From positions 6,290,958 to 6,354,957 of the forward strand of contig JAMKCF010000003.1 of the NCBI GenBank assembly GCA_023634235.1: a DNA stretch of 64,000 nucleotides, read 5' to 3'. Each line of letters begins with the position of its first letter. Position 1 is the first letter of the stretch. Positions 58,161-64,000 of this stretch are shown in pieces. Below the pieces are notes generated by a model. It was given only the letters and a program-made list of their open reading frames with translations. It had not been told where the DNA came from and did not search any database. The translations under genes and the position numbers were made by a program. The DNA comes from Pisaster brevispinus (lineage: Eukaryota > Echinodermata > Asteroidea > Forcipulatida > Asteriidae).

Positions 58161-59970
58161 GTGGTATGCTCGATGGTCTAGCAGTAAGGCATCTGCTACT
58201 GTAGAATGGTTGGGGCTGGGGGTTTGCATAACTAGTAGTATGCCTGTATTTTTCTTTTCACGGGACTTGGGGGTAGGATGGGTACAGTGAGTACATGAGT
58301 ACAGTGGTTATTCAAATACAGTGTTCAGCACACACTAGGGTAGTACCAAAATTGATATTCTCCTGGCAGTTTTTGTAAGCCAGTTTGTGTGATTATAATG
58401 TTTTTTTTTTTTTACCCTAACATTGATGTGTATTTAGCACTGTTTACTCAGTACCAGGGATGTGATAGGCTGAGAGAAAAAAACCTGAACTCTGATCGCA
58501 AAGCGCGAAAGCATGCGAGCTCGAAAAACTTGCGAGCATGGAGCCCAATATTAACAGTTATCTTTGGTTTTTAAAGCCCTACTCTGCAATCTGGGGCATT
58601 ATTATATGGTTTTATCTTCATTTTTTATGAATTTGATCTTTACAAAAAAAAAAAAAAATTAAATTGAGGGTGGGCACACAAAAAAACGGATTTATTTATT
58701 TTATTTTTTAGGGCAAAAAACACCTGGAATTCCAGTTAAAAATTGAGAAATCACATCCCTGCTCAGTACTTTCCCCGAGCTCTGTGAAAAAAAATCCACT
58801 GGCAAATCACTTGGGTAAGAATCGAACCCACCACCTTTGCATTGCTAGAGCAGTTCGAAACCTATGTTTTAGCAGCGGGTACCTCAACGATAGAATAGAT
58901 GTTAACTTTGCAACGGGAATAAAGGATATAATTTGTTTTTACCCTTACTCAAGAACTTTCCCATGTTCTGGGAAAAAAAAAAGTTTGTGTGAAGTTAGCT
59001 TGGCAAATAGTGGAATTACAACAAACTTATAAACAGGAAACACTTTTTTCCTTCAAAAGAAAATTGGTGCACATTGTCAGGGAATCAACCTTATTTCTTT
59101 ATAAAACATGCGTATTGGTTACAATACACCATGTGACTTTAAAATGACCCTTGTGTGAAAGTGCAAGATGCGACCAAAACAGTTTGGAATGTCAGCTTTG
59201 AAACATGTGTTGACTGCTCCCATTGTTTCTAGAACTCTTATTTGCAGTTTTAAAAAAAATTTAAATAAATAAAAGTAGTAATTTACAGCTTACAATGCAT
59301 GGTATTACATGTATTGAACACAAGGCTTTGCTAGGTTTAAACCACCATTTTTCTTAGTTTTAACGTAAGTGTGATAGAGTGACATTAACTTTTGCCGTTA
59401 TCAGCATGTGTGACTTTTGTTTATGTGTGTTTATGTTTATTGTAGAGTTTATCTGCCTTTCTTGTACCATAGTTGTTCCATGGTGAATTTTATAACTGGC
59501 GCTCCATGCCAACACCTGGCACTTCCAGCCAAACATGCCATAACTACAAATAGGGTTTATTTGCTGATAATAATGAGCTTTCAAATAATGTAAAATTAGG
59601 GCATAGCATGTGTAAAGCATTTCTCATCATTGTTAAACCCTCATCAATGTGTCAAACATTTATTTTGCCAACTTTATCCTGTAAAACCTTATACCTCTTT
59701 TTCTACCAGAAAGTTTTACTTGTGAACTTTGAAGTAAAGGTAACTAGTCAATCTAATCAATGCCGTCAATCGAATAATATGCATACTAATAAATAAAAAA
59801 AAGATTGATAGAATATTTGGATTAGCAACTGTATTCAAGTCTCTTTTTTTTTCTCACTCCTTTATACAAGTGACAGTTGTAGAGTGTCATGGCTGAGGAG
59901 TCTAGTAACCGGACTCAAGTTCTGGCATTGTCAGAGTGTGGGTGTGAGTCCTGGTAGCATCACTTGTGCA

Positions 59971-60323
59971 GGGCTCCAAATTAACACTGGACCACAGGCC
60001 CGAGGCCAGTGAATTTAGCTTCGGGCCAGTAAACTCATGATCGGACAAGCCCGGTAGTCTTGTGTTTTTCAACTGAATAATAATAGGTTACTTCATTGTG
60101 TAATATTTTTGTGAAAAAATGTTGACTAGAAATCTGATAAATAGCTGTCAATTCTCTTCAGTATCGACATGATCGAAGTACACTACACATTAGACAAGTG
60201 AGATGGATTTTCTCTTTGTGCTGGTTCAACTCATTTGGATTCTGTAAAATAAATTCTGGTCCGGTAACAATTTTGAGTTACAAGCCCTGCGGTCTTGTGG
60301 ATATTTCCACCAAAATCGAGCCC
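59971..60323 (+). mobile_element. hAT-like MITE family A, full copy
   Basis: It starts GGGCTCCAAATTAACACTGG and ends CCAAAATCGAGCCC. The interior has GCCCGAGGCCAGTGAATTTA and ACAAGCCCTGCGGTCTTGTG. Same orientation as 42465-42824. No convincing 8-bp duplication was seen. Confidence 0.6.
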
Positions 60324-60599
60324 TGTTGTGTCCTTGAGCAAGACACCTAACCACATCTGCTGTCATTGGGATATGGCATTTAGGCCCTGTGTGTTGTTTA
60401 ATGAACTTTATAGAACTGCGGGGCTCACTTTTAATACCATGAGAGAAGGGGCTTGTGATTGTTTCCCCTTCACTAACGGCCTCACCTCCAAAAAAGATCA
60501 AACTTTGTTACCATTGATTATTCCGAATGGCCCCTTGCCGTCACAATTCCTGAGTGAGGTAAGTTGGTCTCTATATTTCAAATGAATGTAGCCTGTCTT

Positions 60600-60790
60600 A
60601 TTACATTTCACGTTTCACCTCGAGGACCCTGATTCGAATCCCACTGGGGGGAACTATGTGGATTGGGTTTTTAGTCCCTACTTGACTGCGTGGGTTTTCC
60701 CTGGAATATTTCTCTGGGGTTTTCCTACCCCATCTTAAACTGAAACTTCCTTCCTTGTCTTCTCTCCATGGGGTTCTTGGCTAGTACAGT
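60600..60790 (+). repeat. SINE with B box and conserved-type body
   Basis: CCCTGATTCGAATCCCACT matches a tRNA B box. It is followed by a TGCGTGGGTTTTCCCTGG body and a GGGGTTTTCCTACCCC block, as in core-domain SINEs of several invertebrates. The exact SINE family was not assigned. Confidence 0.5.
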
Positions 60791-60962
60791 GATTAAGTTC
60801 GCTTTTCTGAGATTCCTTGGCTTCACAACCAGAATGAATGAAATGAAAATGAAACGGAATGTGTTGTGATGTGTATTTACATGTATCACCTCACATTTTG
60901 GCGAGCGATTGCTAGACGAACTCACTAGCCAAATCATAAAAAATTTCCTTATTTTCTCCTGG

Positions 60963-63087
60963 TCAGCTGACGGGGATAAAGTGCTTGTATGTTGTGCTGA
61001 TTACATCGCTCTGTTCTTCCAGCCGATCTAACACCAGTTTGACCGCGTTGGCCGAAATATTCTGGAAGGGATGTAAGTCATGCAGACGGTCCATCACGTG
61101 CAAATAATGGCAGCCGTTCTCATCTGTAATTTAGAGTGAAGAAAGCACTTTCGTCAGCAACTCAAAATAGATGACTTTGTATTTAGTCTAGGGCCGTGTG
61201 GCAGGAGATTCTGTCCCCCCACCCCCCCCCCCCACGGCGAACTGTGTACAAACTTCTTCTGATAGCGCCCTCTTTTGAATCATCCTCCAGCCCATGTTAA
61301 TTTCCCATATGGGGGACAGAATCTCCAGGGAACAGATTTCCCTATGACACCAGCACTTGGCAAAAATGCCCCCCCCCCAATACTCTTTTGAGTAGTGGTG
61401 GTTCTGAGAAGAACCGGTGGTTTGACAACTCGACGTTTCAATCAGTATGCTCTGATGGTCTTCAGGAGATTGCTGGACTCTGTTGCTGGATGCTGCTTAA
61501 GTACTGCCAAAGAGATTAACTGGTAGGTGGGCTTAGCTCAATGGTGCGTGAAGGCAGGAACAGCAAGACCCCGTTTACACTAGATCCAGAAAGGTGGATC
61601 AGACCCGGGTCTGATCCGGCAATGTGGATTAACGGCTTGTGTAAACGCAAAAAAGCCGGATCAGACCCGGTTCAAGATCCGGCAATTTTAATCCACCTTT
61701 CGAGGAGGGTTGAATCCGGCAATTGGTGGATCAGATCCGGCAAAGTGGATTCCAAATACAAGTGTAAACGCAAAGGTGGATCAGACACCGCAATTCGATG
61801 TGGTCATTTCCGGTTTCGCTACGAATGGCGCGCTTTTTGCTTGTGCTTTGGTGGGGCATCCGTCGCTGTTTATATTTGTGTGTGTGCTGTGTGCACATGG
61901 ACTGTGCGAGTGTGAAACGTTTTGTTGTTTTCAGCGTCCTTATACATACATCGTTATGTTCGGAGCTTGCCTTGTTGGTGTATTTTTTAAATTCCCATCT
62001 ACCAAATATTTCTACCTGCATGGTCGTTGTTATCCGTATCATTTGTGTACTGTATTTTCTGCATTCTACCTTCGCCTTGATAATGATTATTTCTAGAAGT
62101 GGCGCGCTGTAATCGTGACCTTTGAGCTCTTTGCGAGGAGCGGTGACGTCATGACCAATATACATCCGGTTCAAAAGTGGGATCGGAGCCGGATCAAGCG
62201 CTGGTGTAAACGCGACACAGGATCTTGATCTGCGGTCGTTAAAAAAATGCCGGATCTCAATCCACCTTTCTGGATCTAGTGTAAACGCAGTGCAACAGGA
62301 TTTGCTCGTTGCTCTTATCCAGGCATGGCACCCCCAGATGTATCTGAAAGGCCATCGAGACCTACAAGCCGACACCATTCCTCAATACAATGGATTCCAC
62401 ATCAGTGACATTTGGCTGCCACTCTTCCCTACCAATGGATCTCCTATATATACATAGTCACATCCTGTACTCCTTAGACTTGGGTCATCTATACCCTCAG
62501 CATCATCGAGCTTAGCCAAGCTTATCTTGTTCCTGTTCCCGCCTTCGTGCACCATTGAGCTAATCCCACCTACCAGTTAATCTCTTTGGCAGTACTTAAG
62601 CAGAGTCCAGCATTCTCCTGAAGACTATCAGAGCAGACTGATCGAAACATCGAGTTGTCAAACCACCGGTACTTCTCAGAACCACCACTACTCGAAAGAG
62701 ATTTACACATGGTGTCACCGCAAACCTCACCTTATTTTCAATAAATTGTTTAAATTTAGTTAAGCTTACACTTGGGAAGTTGACAATCAGCTTTCAGAAT
62801 GGTAAGAATCGTCTCGTCTAGCCTGGATTGCAAACTTTCCTGAGCTACCTGCGAGGGGGCAAGAGACTCCAAAAAATCAAACAGAATAGTTTTGGGCAAT
62901 AAAAAAAAAGCTCCACTGCAGTTAAACCTGTAAAATCTTAACAACTATGCAATCTACAATGTACTCGATTGCTCTCCATGACTGGTCCCCTTCGGTCTTT
63001 CCCCTGGTTACCGCCGAATTCTGCTTGTATATCGCCCTGCAAAGCATGTAATCGCATGTGCTGTAAGCGCTGAATGTTAAGCAGAAC
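60963..63087 (-). CDS. C-terminal three exons of an unidentified coiled-coil-like protein (5' part not found)
   Basis: Minus-strand exons are 63087-63012, 62844-62770 and 61123-60963, with GT-AG borders and matching phases (0, then 1, then 1). They encode 102 residues to a TGA stop. The first exon begins VLLNIQRLQHMRLHALQGDI, a leucine-spaced helix. The second carries AQESLQSRLDETILTILKAD. The last holds ENGCHYLHVMDRLHDLHPFQ and ends YKHFIPVS. The composition is soluble, helical and unlike the random frames nearby. An alternative acceptor pair (63060 and 62848) also keeps a frame but gives less protein-like sequence. I do not recognise the family. Upstream exons should lie beyond 63.1 kb, possibly outside the window. 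The large intron holds the symmetric repeat cluster at 61385-62740. Confidence 0.6.
61204..61326. repeat. Hairpin MITE with 16-bp arms
   Basis: GGAGATTCTGTCCCCC at 61204-61219 and GGGGGACAGAATCTCC at 61311-61326 are exact inverses. A poly-C tract and TAGCGCCCTC lie between them. Confidence 0.75.
61385..61563 (-). repeat. Retroelement tail family T, inverted arm
   Basis: Read in reverse it matches the end of 62300-62740 and 8930-9545 (CACCATTGAGC, CCACCTACCAGTTAATCTCT, AGTACTTAAGCAGC, CGAAACGTCGAGTTGTC). It forms the left arm of a large palindrome. Confidence 0.7.
61569..62289. mobile_element. TIR DNA transposon derivative with GATCCGGC-rich subterminal repeats, about 720 bp
   Basis: Inverted tips read CGTTTACACTAGATCCAGAA and TTCTGGATCTAGTGTAAACG and continue into GGTGGATC/GATC-CACC. 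Subterminal words GATCAGACCCG, GATCCGGCA and GTGTAAACGC recur many times on both sides, as binding sites for a transposase might. The interior has only overlapping frames with no transposase motif, so it is non-autonomous. The target duplication is unclear and the superfamily is not assigned. Confidence 0.75.
62300..62740 (+). repeat. Retroelement tail family T, long copy
   Basis: ATCCAGGCATGGCACCCCCA, ACATCAGTGACATTTGGCTG, TCCTGTTCCCGCCTTC, CTGAAGACTATCAGAGCA and ACTCGAAAGAGATTTACACA run in the same order as at 8930-9545. With 61385-61563 it flanks the TIR element on both sides. Confidence 0.7.
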
Positions 63088-63121
63088 CTGGAGATCAAGG
63101 CGAATTTATACATGTATGTAT

Positions 63122-63383
63122 GCACTGCACACAACTCTCAGCCAATGATAGGTCTTCATTGACCTCAGTGAGGGCGCTGTTTGGGCCTGTGACATCATAT
63201 GCAAGGGGTTTATTGGGAAGTGGGAGTAGAATGATCATCTTTAGAGGAAACTTTTCAATCAATTTATCTATAGTATTGACACCTTGCATATGACCTCACA
63301 AACAGCGCCCTCACGGAGGTCAATGAAGACCTATCATTGGCTGAGAGCATGTACACACATGCACGCTTCCGATGTTTGACCTC
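63122..63383. repeat. MITE family D, inverted pair
   Basis: The left arm has CAACTCTCAGCCAATGATAG, GTGAGGGCGCTGTTTGGG and CATCATATGCAAGGGG. The right arm is the reverse: CCTTGCATATGACCTCACAA, ACAGCGCCCTCACGGAGG and CTATCATTGGCTGAGAG. The central spacer is about 65 bases. A single copy lies at 13272-13404. Confidence 0.7.
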
Positions 63384-63397
63384 AATGATGGCAGAGT

Positions 63398-63760
63398 GTA
63401 CTTTTGGTAAGTACTCTACAAGTTAATGACCATAAAAACTTACTTGGTAAAGAGCACTGGAGAGCTGTTGATATAAAACATTGTTGGTATAAAACATTGT
63501 TAGAAACGACCCCCTTTGAAGTAATGTAGTTTTACAGAAAGAGGTAATTTTAACCACCCCAAAATTTTTATCTGAGAAAGGCTTTAGGCATGAAGCCTTT
63601 CTCAGGCATCTGAAAGCAAACAATTCTATGCAACAAGGGTGTTTTTCCTTTCATTATTTTCTTGCAACTTTGTTAACCAATTGAGCCCAAATTTTCACAG
63701 GCTTGTTATTTTATGCATATGTTGGGATACACCAAATGAAGATACTGGCCTTTGACAAAA
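63398..63760. repeat. MITE family E, copy 3 (reversed relative to 17770-18089)
   Basis: It contains TTAATGACCATAAAAACTTA, AAAGAGCACTGGAGAGCTGT, GAGAAAGGCTTTAGGCATGA and TTTATGCATATGTTGGGATA, the reverse complement of the family E order at 17770. It stops directly beside a family G element. Confidence 0.65.
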
Positions 63761-63930
63761 GACCTTATGCACATGACGTCATTTCAGTAGGGCGCCCTCA
63801 CCTAGAGGTCAAAAGGAGGTTGTTCATTGGCCAATCCTGTGCGCCGCACGTACAAATCTGTGCGATTCGTTTGTTTCGTCACCGTTTTACCTCTAAGATG
63901 GCGGTTGGATGACGTCAATGCATAAGGTCT
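63761..63930. mobile_element. MITE family G, copy 2, carrying CRE and YY1-like motifs
   Basis: Ends GACCTTATGCACATGACGTC and GATGACGTCAATGCATAAGG then TC are inverted. Each holds a GACGTCA half or full CRE, and the interior has CTCTAAGATGGCGGTTGG, a YY1-type site. It is the reverse partner of 53936-54099. The last 70 bases of the window hold nothing recognised. Confidence 0.65.
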
Positions 63931-64000
63931 AAAACCAAAAGTATAAAGGTAGGGCACTTTTCCAGGCTGTGAATTTGGACTCTTCTATTGCAATTACCTG

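Larger units (their letters stand above)
54100..60962. other. Large gene-poor interval
   Basis: No coding exon with matched borders was found in this 6.9-kb stretch apart from the repeats and the promoter candidate listed. Low-complexity runs of C or A occur near 55159, 56276, 56990 and 58640. All open frames are under 97 codons and look random. Confidence 0.4.

Noticed and set aside
60426..60560. Plus-strand exon ending in GAG|gtaagt
   Set aside because: The donor is good, but no acceptor or partner exon fits and no family was recognised. It sits just after a MITE.
61731..62378. 215-codon open frame (-) and overlapping plus-strand frames
   Set aside because: They span the TIR element and its GATCCGGC repeats and continue into a retroelement tail. 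Low-information composition and no transposase signature.

Overview
The window looks like nuclear DNA of an invertebrate deuterostome. An echinoderm, possibly a sea star, is the best guess. The evidence is intron-rich genes with GT-AG junctions, a Dispatched homologue, an IgGFc-binding-protein-like gene (a family common in echinoderms), a VPS29/FAM216A neighbour pair also known from vertebrates, many small inverted-repeat elements and frequent acatgtac-type motifs. No bacterial operon, CRISPR array or rRNA gene was seen. The species call is inference.

Layout. 1-2.9 kb: repeat-rich, with an old non-LTR retrotransposon end and a likely VPS29 promoter/exon 1. 3.3-5.3 kb: three coding exons of VPS29 (+). 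5.3-12.5 kb: repeats and decayed retroelements. 12.5-21.0 kb: a five-exon FAM216A-like gene (-), tail to tail with VPS29. 23.5-27.0 kb: a two-ORF unit encoding a chromo-barrel protein and a transposase-like protein with a CCHC knuckle (+). 29.3-35.0 kb: a Dispatched-family Hedgehog-release transporter (+). 35-43.6 kb: tandem duplication, a broken Mutator-like coding remnant and several fold-back elements. 43.6-53.5 kb: a membrane-anchored IgGFc-binding-like receptor rebuilt from six exons (+). 53.5-60.9 kb: no recognised gene, but one good TATA-type promoter candidate. 61.0-63.1 kb: the last three exons of an unidentified coiled-coil-like protein (-). Repeats fill the rest.

The host genes are not a pathway. 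VPS29 serves retromer sorting, Dispatched releases Hedgehog, and the IgGFc-like receptor is probably a surface recognition protein. The most unusual item is the chromo-barrel plus transposase-like pair. Exon models come from manual reading of splice sites and phases. No similarity search was run, and family assignments rest on remembered family motifs.
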